Origin: CBDFKJ01 sp965248805
Lineage (GTDB): Bacteria; Pseudomonadota; Alphaproteobacteria; UBA6615
Length of the DNA: 64,000 nt
Assembly: GCA_965248805.1 (NCBI GenBank)
Contig: CBDFKJ010000008.1
Location: 434,001 to 498,000, forward strand
Direction: 5' to 3'
Made by a program: the position numbers and the translations under genes. Each line of letters opens with the position of its first letter. The stretch's first letter is position 1. A model generated the notes under the pieces. It was not told the DNA's origin. It saw only the letters and a program-made list of their open reading frames with translations, and ran no database searches. Shown here one piece after another: positions 37,114 to 45,752 of the stretch.

Positions 37114-37929
37114 ATGACTTCACGGCTTGCGGTTGGCGTTGTCGGCGCCGCCGGCCGCATGGGCCGCATGGTGGTGCGCACCGCGAGCGAGCATGACGGC
37201 TGTATCGTCGCCGCCGCCTGCGAGGCGCAGGGATCGGCGTTTGTCGGCCAGGATGTGGGAGAGCTCGCCGGCGTCGGAGCGATAGATGTCGCACTCGGCG
37301 ATGACCCGGCCGCGGTGTTCGCAGCGGCCGACGCGGTCATCGATTTCACCGTTCCGGCATCGACCGTCCGCCATGCGGCGCTCGCCGCCGAGACCCGGAC
37401 CGTGCTCGTCGCCGGGACGACGGGGCTCAGCCAGGCCGAGGAAAGCGAACTCACATTGGCCGCGCGCCACGCAGCCATCGTCTACGCGCCCAACATGTCC
37501 CTGGCAGTCAATCTGCAATTCGCGCTCGCCGAGCAAATCGCGCGTGCTCTCGGCCCCGACGACTACGATATCGAGATCGTGGAGATGCATCATCGACACA
37601 AGGTCGATGCACCGTCCGGTACGGCGTTGGGATTGGGCCGCGCGGCGGCGGCCGGGCGCGGTGTCGCGCTCGCCGATGTCGCGGTCCGTTCCCGCGACGG
37701 CCATACCGGCGCACGGCCGCCGGGGGCGATCGGTTTCGTCACGTTGCGCGGCGGCGATGTCGTGGGCGAACATGCGGTCGTTTTCGCCGGCGACGGCGAG
37801 CGTATCGAATTGATCCATCGCGCCACCGATCGGCGCATCTTTGCGCGCGGCGCGGTGCAGGCTGCGCTGTGGGCGCGGGGCAAGGGCGCCGGTCTCTACT
37901 GCATGCGCGACTTGCTGGGATTGCGTTAG
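37114..37929 (+). CDS. dapB: 4-hydroxy-tetrahydrodipicolinate reductase DapB
   Basis: 271 residues. The NAD(P)-binding GAAGRMGRMVV is at the start, the conserved EMHHRHKVDAPSGTALGLG holds the catalytic His and Lys, and GFVTLRGGDVVGEHAVVFA lies near the end. It reduces hydroxytetrahydrodipicolinate in lysine/diaminopimelate synthesis. The dnaK-dnaJ-dapB order is common in alphaproteobacteria. All motifs are intact. Confidence 0.97.
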   Translation: MTSRLAVGVVGAAGRMGRMVVRTASEHDGCIVAAACEAQGSAFVGQDVGELAGVGAIDVALGDDPAAVFAAADAVIDFTVPASTVRHAALAAETRTVLVAGTTGLSQAEESELTLAARHAAIVYAPNMSLAVNLQFALAEQIARALGPDDYDIEIVEMHHRHKVDAPSGTALGLGRAAAAGRGVALADVAVRSRDGHTGARPPGAIGFVTLRGGDVVGEHAVVFAGDGERIELIHRATDRRIFARGAVQAALWARGKGAGLYCMRDLLGLR

Positions 37930-37953
37930 CGCACGTCGCGATCGCCCCACTGG

Positions 37954-38589
37954 ATGACCAAGGCCGAGATCACAGAATTCTTTCGCTTGCTGGCGGTGGC
38001 CAATCCGACGCCGACGACCGAGCTCAAATACGACAATCCGTACACGCTCTTGGTCGCCGTCGTCCTGTCGGCACAAGCGACCGATGTCGGGGTCAACAAG
38101 GCGACGGAGGCGCTGTTCCGTATTGCCAACACGCCGCAGGCGATGTTGGCCCTGGGCGAGGACGGGCTGCGCGAGCACATACGTTCCATCGGGCTGTATC
38201 GCACCAAGGCCAAGAACGTCATCGCGGTCAGCCAGCGCCTGATCGATGTCTATGGCGGCGAGGTGCCGAACTCGCGCGAAGCGTTGGAGACGCTGCCGGG
38301 CGTCGGCCGCAAGACCGCCAACGTGGTCCTGAACACGGTGTTCGGCGAGCCGACGATTGCCGTCGACACCCACCTATTTCGGGTCTGCAATCGCACACGG
38401 TTGGCTCTGGGCAAGACCCCGCGCGAGGTCGAGACCAAGCTGGAGCGGCGCGTGCCCGACGCCTACAAGCAGCACGCCCATCATTGGCTGATACTGCACG
38501 GCCGCTATGTGTGCCGCGCGCGCAAGCCCGCGTGTCCGGCCTGCGTCGTGCGCGCGTTGTGCCGCTACAAGGCCAAGACAGAGGGCTGA
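37954..38589 (+). CDS. nth: Endonuclease III
   Basis: 211 residues. The HhH motif LPGVGRKTANVVLNTVFGE contains the catalytic Lys, VDTHLFRVCNR contains the catalytic Asp, and the [4Fe-4S] ligands are spaced C-x6-C-x2-C-x5-C (VCRARKPACPACVVRALC). It is a bifunctional glycosylase/AP lyase for oxidised pyrimidines. Its stop lies 2 bp before the next start. Confidence 0.97.
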   Translation: MTKAEITEFFRLLAVANPTPTTELKYDNPYTLLVAVVLSAQATDVGVNKATEALFRIANTPQAMLALGEDGLREHIRSIGLYRTKAKNVIAVSQRLIDVYGGEVPNSREALETLPGVGRKTANVVLNTVFGEPTIAVDTHLFRVCNRTRLALGKTPREVETKLERRVPDAYKQHAHHWLILHGRYVCRARKPACPACVVRALCRYKAKTEG

Positions 38590-38591
38590 GA

Positions 38592-40034
38592 GTGGGTACT
38601 GAGATCCAGGCGACCCAGTTCGGGCCGCAGGACGAGGCGCAGTTCCGCGAACGCTTGCGCGACGAGACCCGGCATCTGATGGGGCTGTTCCGTGACGGCG
38701 CGTTCGACGATGACGGCGACACCTTCGGCATCGAACTGGAGGCGTGGCTGGTCGATCGGGACTTTTTGCCGGCGCCGGTCAACGAGCGGTTTCTGGAAGC
38801 GGTCAACGATCCGACGGTGGTCCCGGAATTGTCGCAATACAATTTCGAGATCAACGTCCCGCCGTCGGCGGCCGGCCCGCACTTCCTTTCCGAGCTGGAA
38901 GAGTCGCTTGCCTATACGTGGCGGAAATGCTGCGGCCACGCCGAGGACCTCGATGCCTGCGCGGTCATGATCGGCATCATGCCGACGGTTCGCGACGACA
39001 TGCTGCGCGCGGAATTCATCTCACCGCTCAACCGCTACGCCGCCCTCAATGACCGCATTCTGGAGATGCGCCGTGGCCAACCGCTGCGCCTCAGCATTGT
39101 TGGCGATGGCGAGGAACGGCTCGAATCCGTGCACGGCGATGTGCTGCTCGAGGCCGCGGCGACGTCCTTGCAGATCCACATCAAGACACGGCCGGATGAG
39201 GCGGTTCGATACTTCAACGCGGCGATGATCGCGTCTGCGCCGGTGGTCGCGGCCGCCGCGAACTCCCCGTTCCTGTTCGGCAAGGATCTGTGGGACGAAA
39301 CCCGCATCCCGCTGTTCGAGCAGGCGGTCCACATCAACAGTTATCGCGACCTCGAGGGCAACCAGATCGGTCGCGTAAAGTTCGGCGAAGGCTATTGCCG
39401 CAACTCGCTGCTGGAACTGTTCCTGGAGAACATGGACCGCTATCCGCCGCTGCTGCCGATGGTCGAGGAAGCCGATATCGGTTGGTTGCAGCATCTTCGC
39501 CTGCAAAACGGCACCATCTGGCGCTGGAACCGGCCGATCATCGGCGTCGGTCCGCGCGGCCGCTATCATTTGCGCGTTGAGCACCGCGTGGCCGCGGCAG
39601 GGCCGACAGTCACCGACACCATCGCCAACACCGCCCTCAGCATCGGCCTGATCAATCATCTAGCTCAGTGCGAGGCTGCGCCGGAAGCGTCACTGTCGTG
39701 CACGCAGGCGCGGGCCAACTTCTATGCCGCTGCGAAGCATGGCATGCGGGCGAGGATCGAATGGCTCGATGGCCGCACGCACGACCTGCAGCACCTGCTG
39801 CTCGACACGCTTATCCCGCAGGCCGAGAAGGCCTTGCTGCGCCTGGGCGTTTCAGCGCCGGAAGTGGAGCACTATCTGCGCGACGTTATTCATCAGCGCG
39901 TGCTGACCGGCCGCGGCGGCGCCGCCTACCAGCGTTCGTTCGTGTCCGTCCACGGCCGCGATTTTCAGGCCCTCGTCCAGGCCTACGCCGCGAATATGAG
40001 CCGCAACATGCCGGTCCATCTCTGGCACGTTTAG
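38592..40034 (+). CDS. GCS2-family glutamate-cysteine ligase-like protein
   Basis: 480 residues from a GTG start just after nth. Seen: TFGIELEAWLVDRDFLPAP, VVPELSQYNFEINVPP, the ATP/glutamate-binding regions SLQIHIKTRPDEAVRYFN and ANSPFLFGKDLWDETRIPLF, and PIIGVGPRGRYHLRVEHR. This is a glutamine-synthetase-like carboxylate-amine ligase fold. Members make gamma-glutamylcysteine for glutathione or act on related substrates; the exact substrate is not proven. The stop overlaps the end of the convergent DUF2817 gene by 4 bp. Confidence 0.8.
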   Translation: MGTEIQATQFGPQDEAQFRERLRDETRHLMGLFRDGAFDDDGDTFGIELEAWLVDRDFLPAPVNERFLEAVNDPTVVPELSQYNFEINVPPSAAGPHFLSELEESLAYTWRKCCGHAEDLDACAVMIGIMPTVRDDMLRAEFISPLNRYAALNDRILEMRRGQPLRLSIVGDGEERLESVHGDVLLEAAATSLQIHIKTRPDEAVRYFNAAMIASAPVVAAAANSPFLFGKDLWDETRIPLFEQAVHINSYRDLEGNQIGRVKFGEGYCRNSLLELFLENMDRYPPLLPMVEEADIGWLQHLRLQNGTIWRWNRPIIGVGPRGRYHLRVEHRVAAAGPTVTDTIANTALSIGLINHLAQCEAAPEASLSCTQARANFYAAAKHGMRARIEWLDGRTHDLQHLLLDTLIPQAEKALLRLGVSAPEVEHYLRDVIHQRVLTGRGGAAYQRSFVSVHGRDFQALVQAYAANMSRNMPVHLWHV

Positions 40035-41134
40035 CCCGTGGCGAGCCCCGCCAACGCTTGGCGGATGAGCTGGCGGCTGCGGAACAGCACCATCTCTTTC
40101 CAGTCCGGCGTGTCGGGAAAGAACTGCTTGCGGATGGCGGACTTGATGCGCTGCGTCTCGGGGTCGGTCCAGTCGACCGGGCCCTGATTGTGCAACCAGT
40201 GATCGTCACGCACGGTGATGCGGCTGCGGTCGATCGCATAGGTGCCGAACTCCACGCCGATATAGGTCAGGCGGTCGCCTAAAAGCGCCTCCCAACCATG
40301 TTCGGCGACGCCGATCTTGGGCACCGTCGACGCCGTGCCCGCTTCCGGCTCGGTGACGGAATCGCCATACCACGCCTTGGTGCGCGCTGCGGCCTCGGTT
40401 CCGGGCGCGTGGCCGCAGATCGCCTCGCCATAGCCGAAGGGGCCGAGCCCGGTGTGGAAGTCGAGGACCGCCACGGCCTTGCGCGCCGATAGCTCATGGT
40501 CGCCGATGATCTGTTCCAGCGTGCGCCGCGACCACGTTGGGCCCTCGCCACCGTAGTAGAGGCCGCGCGGGTGCGTGAATTGGCCGCCGCTACGCGCCAT
40601 CTGAAAACGCCATTCACCGGCTTCCTCGCGGTACGTACGCAGGCAGGCCTCGGCGGCGTCGAATTCCGGGCCGCTCAACGCCGGCGGCAGCAGCGCTTCG
40701 GCCAGCGCCGTGTAACCAGGGTTGTCCGGCCGGGGCTGGTTGAAGTCGACGAAATTGCGGTTGAGGTCGACGTTCTCTTCGGTCACCCGGCGCAGCCAGG
40801 CGAAGCCGTAGGGATTGATCGCGTGCACCAGCAGCAAGGTACAGTCGTCGGGCAATTCGCGGCTGCCACTCAGCCAGTCGATCTGTGCGCCCGAGCCGCA
40901 GAAGCCCTCGACCCCGTGGGTTGCCGAGACCAGCACCACCGCGCGACCGGCGTTTGCGGGTCCGGCCCAGGCGGTATCGGTCGCCAGCGGCTCCTCATTC
41001 GGCCCCGCGAGCGGGTTGTCGTAGCAACGGACTTCGGCTCCGGCGGCAGCACAGGCCACTGCGAATTTCGCCCGCGCTTGCGCGAAGTCCGCGGCGAAAA
41101 CACTTTCCGCCACGCGTTCCAACTCCGTGGTCAC
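40031..41134 (-). CDS. DUF2817 protein (M14-like zinc carboxypeptidase fold)
   Basis: 367 residues from a GTG at 41134, with AGGGGA nine bases upstream (a longer frame to 41227 lacks support). Seen: VVLVSATHGVEGFCGSGAQI (first zinc His), HAINPYGFAWLRRVTEENVD LNRNF, AVLDFHTGLGPFGYGEAICG and TYIGVEFGTYAIDR (likely catalytic Glu). DUF2817 proteins are predicted hydrolases related to carboxypeptidases/aspartoacylases; the substrate is unknown. Confidence 0.85.
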   Translation of the reverse strand: MTTELERVAESVFAADFAQARAKFAVACAAAGAEVRCYDNPLAGPNEEPLATDTAWAGPANAGRAVVLVSATHGVEGFCGSGAQIDWLSGSRELPDDCTLLLVHAINPYGFAWLRRVTEENVDLNRNFVDFNQPRPDNPGYTALAEALLPPALSGPEFDAAEACLRTYREEAGEWRFQMARSGGQFTHPRGLYYGGEGPTWSRRTLEQIIGDHELSARKAVAVLDFHTGLGPFGYGEAICGHAPGTEAAARTKAWYGDSVTEPEAGTASTVPKIGVAEHGWEALLGDRLTYIGVEFGTYAIDRSRITVRDDHWLHNQGPVDWTDPETQRIKSAIRKQFFPDTPDWKEMVLFRSRQLIRQALAGLATG

Positions 41135-41323
41135 CTTCTGATCCCCTCCCTCAACACGAAAATCTCTTACATGGCGGTTCGGCGATCGACAAATCCGGCC
41201 AGGCCCGCGCGTGCCAAGCGCGATCACTATTTTGCTATCTAGACGGTGGCGGCGACTCTGCGCCGGTCGGCCGCGCTACAATGGGCCGGTTGGTACGGTA
41301 GCCACGGATAGGGAGGCGCGGGT

Positions 41324-42523
41324 GTGAAACGGCTTTGGGCGGTCTTTGCCCTGGCAGCGGCGGTCGCACTGCAAGCCCCGGCCGCGATAGCGGACGGTTG
41401 GGACGACATAGCGGCGGCGGCGCGCGGCCAAACGGTCTACTTCAACGCCTGGGCGGGCTCAGAAAAGATCAACGCCTACATCGAGTGGGCGGGCGCACGG
41501 GTGCTGCAGGACTACGGCGTGACGCTGCGCCATGTGAAAATCGATGACGCCGCGACCGTCGTCGCTCGCGTGCTTGCGGAAAAGACCGCCGGGCGCGACG
41601 CGGGCGGCTCGGTGGATCTCATTTGGATCAATGGCGAGAATTTCGCGGCGATGAAGGGGAGCGGCCTGCTGCATGGCCCGTTCACGCAAGTGTTGCCGAA
41701 TTTCGCGCTGGTCGACACCGCGAACAAGCCGACCACTTTGGTCGACTTCACGCTGCCCACCGACGGGTTCGAATCCCCTTTGGGCATGGCCCAGATCGTG
41801 TTCATCCACGATAGCGCCCGGCTCCCGGACCCGCCGCGCACCATGCGCGCCATGCTCGACTGGGCCACGGCGCACCCGGGCCGTATGACCTATCCGGAAC
41901 CGCCGAACTTCACCGGCACCACGTTTTTGAAGCAGGCGCTGATTGAGCTCGCCCCGGATCGTGCCGTCTTGCAACACGCGGTCACCGACCAGGCGTTCGA
42001 GCGTGCATCGGCGCCCCTGTGGGCATGGCTGGATGAATTGACCCCGCATTTGTGGCGACAAGGCCGCGCTTATCCGGCCAACCGCGACGCCCAGCGGCAG
42101 TTGCTCGATGATGGCGAGATCGATATTTCGCTGAGTTTCGAGCCGGCTGGCGCGTCGGCGGCCATCGAGCAGGGTCTGCTGCCGGAAACCGCGCGCACTT
42201 ACGTCTTGGACGGCGGCACGATCGGCAACACCCATTTCGTGGCCATTCCGTTCAATGCGCGGGCCAAGGAAGGGGCGATGGTCGTGGCCGATTTCCTGCT
42301 ATCTGCGGAAGCGCAGGCGCACAAGCAGGACCCGCGTGTGTGGGGCGATTTCACGGTGCTGGCAGTCGACAAGCTGCAGCCGGCCGCGCGCACATTGTTC
42401 GACACGCTGCCGCTCGGTATCGCCACGTTGCCGCCTGAGGAACTCGCGCCCACGCTGCCGGAGCCGCATCCCAGCTGGACCGCGCGTATCGAGGACACTT
42501 GGCGCCGTCGCATGGCGCAGTAG
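41324..42523 (+). CDS. ABC transporter substrate-binding protein, YnjB type
   Basis: 399 residues from GTG 41324. A signal peptide (MKRLWAVFALAAAVALQAPA AIA) precedes a periplasmic binding fold: GQTVYFNAWAGSEKINAYIE, VDLIWINGENFAAMKGSGLL and TYPEPPNFTGTTFLKQALIE are typical of YnjB. It is the first gene of a three-gene transporter operon. The family is related to thiamine/iron binding proteins, but its solute is not established. Confidence 0.88.
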   Translation: MKRLWAVFALAAAVALQAPAAIADGWDDIAAAARGQTVYFNAWAGSEKINAYIEWAGARVLQDYGVTLRHVKIDDAATVVARVLAEKTAGRDAGGSVDLIWINGENFAAMKGSGLLHGPFTQVLPNFALVDTANKPTTLVDFTLPTDGFESPLGMAQIVFIHDSARLPDPPRTMRAMLDWATAHPGRMTYPEPPNFTGTTFLKQALIELAPDRAVLQHAVTDQAFERASAPLWAWLDELTPHLWRQGRAYPANRDAQRQLLDDGEIDISLSFEPAGASAAIEQGLLPETARTYVLDGGTIGNTHFVAIPFNARAKEGAMVVADFLLSAEAQAHKQDPRVWGDFTVLAVDKLQPAARTLFDTLPLGIATLPPEELAPTLPEPHPSWTARIEDTWRRRMAQ

Positions 42524-42538
42524 GGATCGTCACCGCGA

Positions 42539-44218
42539 GTGCTGCGATTCGTACCTATAGCGACCTTGGGCTTGTTTCTGGCGCCCATCGGCGCCGGCCT
42601 CCTGGGCACCATCCTACCGGCCTTCGGCTTTCTTCCGGTGCTGGGCGCAGAGGAGCCGAGCCTGGCACCGTGGCGGGCGCTGCTCGCAACGCCCGGACTG
42701 TCGACCTCGCTCCGCCTGACGCTGACGACCGGGGTCGCGGCGACGGTGTTGTCTCTGGCGATCGTTGTCTTGTTCTATGCTGCGGCGCATCAAACCGTGC
42801 TCGGTGCCCGGATTGCACGGGTCCTGGCGCCCATCGTCGCGGTGCCTCATGTCGCCGTCGCGATAGGGCTCGCGTTCCTTCTGGCGCCGTCGGGATGGCT
42901 CGTGCGCATCGTATCGCCATGGCTCACGGGCTGGCACCTGCCGCCGGATTATCTGATCGTCCAAGACCCCTATGGCACCGCGCTGACGGTCGGGCTCGTG
43001 CTCAAGGAAGTCCCGTTCCTGATGCTCATGACGGCCGCGGCGCTGGGCCAAGTCCGCAGCGCACCGACACTCGCGGTCGCGCGCTCGCTGGGCTACGGGC
43101 CGGTCTACGCTTGGCTGAAGACCGTGTTCCCCCTCGTTTATGTGCAGATCCGCCTACCCATCTATGCCGTTCTTGCCTATTCGCTATCGGTGGTCGACAT
43201 GGCGCTGATCCTCGGTCCCAGCACGCCGCCGACCTTTGCGGTGGCGCTGTTCCGTTGGTTCCGCGACCCTGATCTGGCGCTGCAATTCCAGGCTGCCGCC
43301 GGCGCCTGCCTCCACATCGCCATCGTCTTGGGTGCGATCCTTGGCTGGGCGCTCGCGGCTCGCCTGACGGCCGGCTGGGCGCGGGGTTGGACCGCGAGCG
43401 GCGCTCGTGGCGGCGGCGGAACCGTCGCTGCAGTTGCCGGAAAGACCGCCATTGTCGGGGTAGTCGCCACGACCGCGCTGAGCGTGCTGGCGATGGCGCT
43501 GTGGTCTGTAAGCTGGCGCTGGCGCTTTCCCGACGCGCTGCCGGGGGAATGGTCCCTGGATATCTGGTCGCGGCAAGTGGCCGGGCTGGCCTGGCCCACA
43601 TCGGTGACGCTAATCGTCGCCACGGTCGCCGCGTCGATCGCCTTGGCCCTAACCCTCGGGTGCCTGGAGAATGAGCGCCGGCGTGGCCTGACAGTATCCA
43701 GCCGGGTTCTCTGGCTCTTGTTCCTGCCGTTGATCGTGCCGCAGATCGGCTTCCTGTTCGGCGCCCAGGTGCTGTTGGTGTGGGCGCGCGCGGACGGCAC
43801 GTGGCTGGCGCTTATTTGGTCGCACCTGTTGTTCGTGCTGCCATATGTATTCTTGGCGGTCGGGGACCCCTACCGCGCCTACGACGAGCGCTACACACGA
43901 ACGGCCCTGTGCCTCGGCGCGTCGCCCGTCCGTGCCTTCTGGCGGGTCAAGGCGCCGATGCTCCTGCGCCCGATATTGCTGGCGTTCGCCATCGGTTTTG
44001 CGGTCAGCGTTGCCGAGTACCTGCCGACGATGTTCGCCGGCGGCGGCCGCTTCGCGACCCTCATCACAGAGGCGGTCACCCTGTCTTCGGGCAGCGACCG
44101 TCGGGTCATGGGGGTATATGCATTCATGCAAGGGGGCTTGCCATTGTTGGTGCTCGCCGCCGCGTTGGCACTGCCGTCTTGGCTATATCGCAACCGGCTC
44201 GAATTGCGGACCGCATGA
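42539..44218 (+). CDS. ABC transporter permease, YnjC type (duplicated)
   Basis: 559 residues, about 12 membrane helices in two homologous halves, each with a binding-protein-dependent transport motif (EVPFLMLMTAAALGQVRSAP with AVARSLGYGPVYAWLKTVFP; and CLGASPVRAFWRVKAPMLLR). The fused layout matches YnjC/ThiP-like permeases, so one chain makes the whole channel. The stop overlaps the ATPase start (ATGA, 44215-44218). Confidence 0.9.
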   Translation: MLRFVPIATLGLFLAPIGAGLLGTILPAFGFLPVLGAEEPSLAPWRALLATPGLSTSLRLTLTTGVAATVLSLAIVVLFYAAAHQTVLGARIARVLAPIVAVPHVAVAIGLAFLLAPSGWLVRIVSPWLTGWHLPPDYLIVQDPYGTALTVGLVLKEVPFLMLMTAAALGQVRSAPTLAVARSLGYGPVYAWLKTVFPLVYVQIRLPIYAVLAYSLSVVDMALILGPSTPPTFAVALFRWFRDPDLALQFQAAAGACLHIAIVLGAILGWALAARLTAGWARGWTASGARGGGGTVAAVAGKTAIVGVVATTALSVLAMALWSVSWRWRFPDALPGEWSLDIWSRQVAGLAWPTSVTLIVATVAASIALALTLGCLENERRRGLTVSSRVLWLLFLPLIVPQIGFLFGAQVLLVWARADGTWLALIWSHLLFVLPYVFLAVGDPYRAYDERYTRTALCLGASPVRAFWRVKAPMLLRPILLAFAIGFAVSVAEYLPTMFAGGGRFATLITEAVTLSSGSDRRVMGVYAFMQGGLPLLVLAAALALPSWLYRNRLELRTA

Positions 44219-44913
44219 CACCGGGCGGCATGTTAGCGCTGGAAAATGTGTCACTGACGCTGCGTGGCGTGGCGCTCATTGCCGGTCTCGACGTGAGCGT
44301 GCGCGCCGACGCCGTGACCACGATCATGGGACCCAGCGGCTGCGGCAAGTCCTCGCTTCTGGCGTACGTGTGCGGCACCCTTTCGACCAGCTTCCAGGCC
44401 CGTGGCCGCGTTCTCCTGAACGGCGACGACGTCTCATCATTGCCGCCGGAATTGCGCCGCATCGGCATTCTGTTCCAAGACGATCTGCTCTTTCCGCACC
44501 TGTCAGTCGGCGCCAATCTGGCGTTCGGTCTGACGCCCGAAATTCGCGGCATCGCGCGGGCCGAGCGGATCGCGGCGGCGCTATCGGAAGCCGGGCTGGC
44601 CGGCATGGAAGACCGCGATCCCGCGAGCCTGTCCGGTGGCCAGCGGGCCCGGGTCGCGGTGATGCGCACACTGCTGGCCGAACCGCGGGCATTGTTGCTC
44701 GACGAGCCGTTCAACAAGCTCGACCTACCCTTGCGGGCGCGGTTTCGGCAGTTTGTACTCGATCATACCCGCATGCGCGGTACCCCGACGCTCCTGGTCA
44801 CGCATGATCCCGCCGATGCGGAGGCCGCCGGCGGTCCGATCGTGACCATCGGGCGTCCCTTGCTACCGTCCGAAGACACCAAAATGGCGCAGCAGCGACC
44901 GCGCCCCGCCTAA
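44215..44913 (+). CDS. ABC transporter ATP-binding protein, YnjD type
   Basis: 232 residues. Walker A MGPSGCGKSSLLAYVCG, Q-loop ILFQDDLLFPHLSVGANL, signature SLSGGQRARVAVMRTLLAEP, Walker B ALLLDEPFNKLDL and switch His LLVTHDPADAEA. Coupled to the permease by ATGA overlap; an alternative ATG lies at 44230. It powers the YnjBCD transporter. Confidence 0.92.
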   Translation: MTPGGMLALENVSLTLRGVALIAGLDVSVRADAVTTIMGPSGCGKSSLLAYVCGTLSTSFQARGRVLLNGDDVSSLPPELRRIGILFQDDLLFPHLSVGANLAFGLTPEIRGIARAERIAAALSEAGLAGMEDRDPASLSGGQRARVAVMRTLLAEPRALLLDEPFNKLDLPLRARFRQFVLDHTRMRGTPTLLVTHDPADAEAAGGPIVTIGRPLLPSEDTKMAQQRPRPA

Positions 44914-44972
44914 CCGGCGCACAAGGTCAAAAGCGTGCTTGCCGATCGCGCGCAAGCGCAGTATCAGCAGAT

Positions 44973-45686
44973 ATGCGTCGTGAAAGCTTGGTGCTGGAAG
45001 CAGCCGGATGTGCGGTCCCATTGCGTGTGGAGCGCAGCAAGCGCGCGCGCCACGTCTCGATCCGAATTGATGCCTCCGCCGGCGATTCCGTCCTGGTATT
45101 GCCGCCGGGCGTGGCCCTTTCGGAGGGGCTCGAATTCGTCCGCCGTAAGAGCGGATGGCTGCTGGACCGGTTTGCGTCCTTGCCGCCTCGCGTACCGTTC
45201 GCCGATGGGGTCGAGATTCCGCTGCTGGGCGTTCATCACGCGGTCCGCCACATGCCCGGTTGGCGCGGGACGGTGCGCCGGCAGATCGACGGGACGCACG
45301 GACAGGTCCTGGCCGTCGGCGGCGATCCCGCCCATCTACCGCGGCGATTGTCCGATTGGCTGCGTGCCGAGGCACGGCGTCAGATCGCACCGCGGGTCTC
45401 GGAAAAGGCGGCGCTGGTCAGGCGCCAGGCCGCCAGCCTGACGATCCGAGACACGCGAAGCCGATGGGGAAGCTGTTCGCCCGAGGGGCGTCTGTCGTTC
45501 TCCTGGCGGCTGGTGATGGCGCCGCTGGAAGTGCTGGATTATGTCGTCGCCCACGAGGTGGCGCATTTAGTGCATCTGCACCATCGCGCCACATTCTGGC
45601 GTACGGTCGAAAAGCTGACCGATGATGTAGCCCGCGGACGTGAATGGCTGCGCGTCAGTGGCGCGGGTTTGCTGCGCTACGGTTAG
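44973..45686 (+). CDS. YgjP-type metallopeptidase (DUF45/M48-like)
   Basis: 237 residues. The zinc site is VVAHEVAHLVHLHHRATFW (HExxH plus a downstream His), preceded by RDTRSRWGSCSPEGRLSFSW RLVMAP, the hallmark of the YgjP/WLM group. No membrane helix or signal peptide is present, so it is cytoplasmic. Physiological substrate unknown. It converges with the PBP1A relic across a tandem repeat. Confidence 0.9.
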   Translation: MRRESLVLEAAGCAVPLRVERSKRARHVSIRIDASAGDSVLVLPPGVALSEGLEFVRRKSGWLLDRFASLPPRVPFADGVEIPLLGVHHAVRHMPGWRGTVRRQIDGTHGQVLAVGGDPAHLPRRLSDWLRAEARRQIAPRVSEKAALVRRQAASLTIRDTRSRWGSCSPEGRLSFSWRLVMAPLEVLDYVVAHEVAHLVHLHHRATFWRTVEKLTDDVARGREWLRVSGAGLLRYG

Positions 45687-45696
45687 GGTTCGCGCC

Positions 45697-45752
45697 GGTC
45701 AGGTCGCACCGGTCAGGTCGCACCGGTCAGGTCGCACCGGTCAGGTCGCACC
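45697..45752 (+). repeat. Tandem repeat, 14 bp x 4
   Basis: Four exact copies of GGTCAGGTCGCACC lie end to end between two converging genes. The last copy contains the stop codon of the minus-strand PBP gene (TGA at 45741-45743). A partial fifth unit precedes it (CGCC at 45693-45696). Exact copies suggest recent slippage. Confidence 0.9.

Noticed and set aside
41235..41324. TPP riboswitch before the YnjBCD-type operon
   Set aside because: The space is under 100 bp and shows no CUGAGA-like core or matching helices.
45697..45752. Possible CRISPR array
   Set aside because: Units of 14 bp follow each other without spacers, so this is a plain tandem repeat. No other repeat-spacer pattern is seen in the window.
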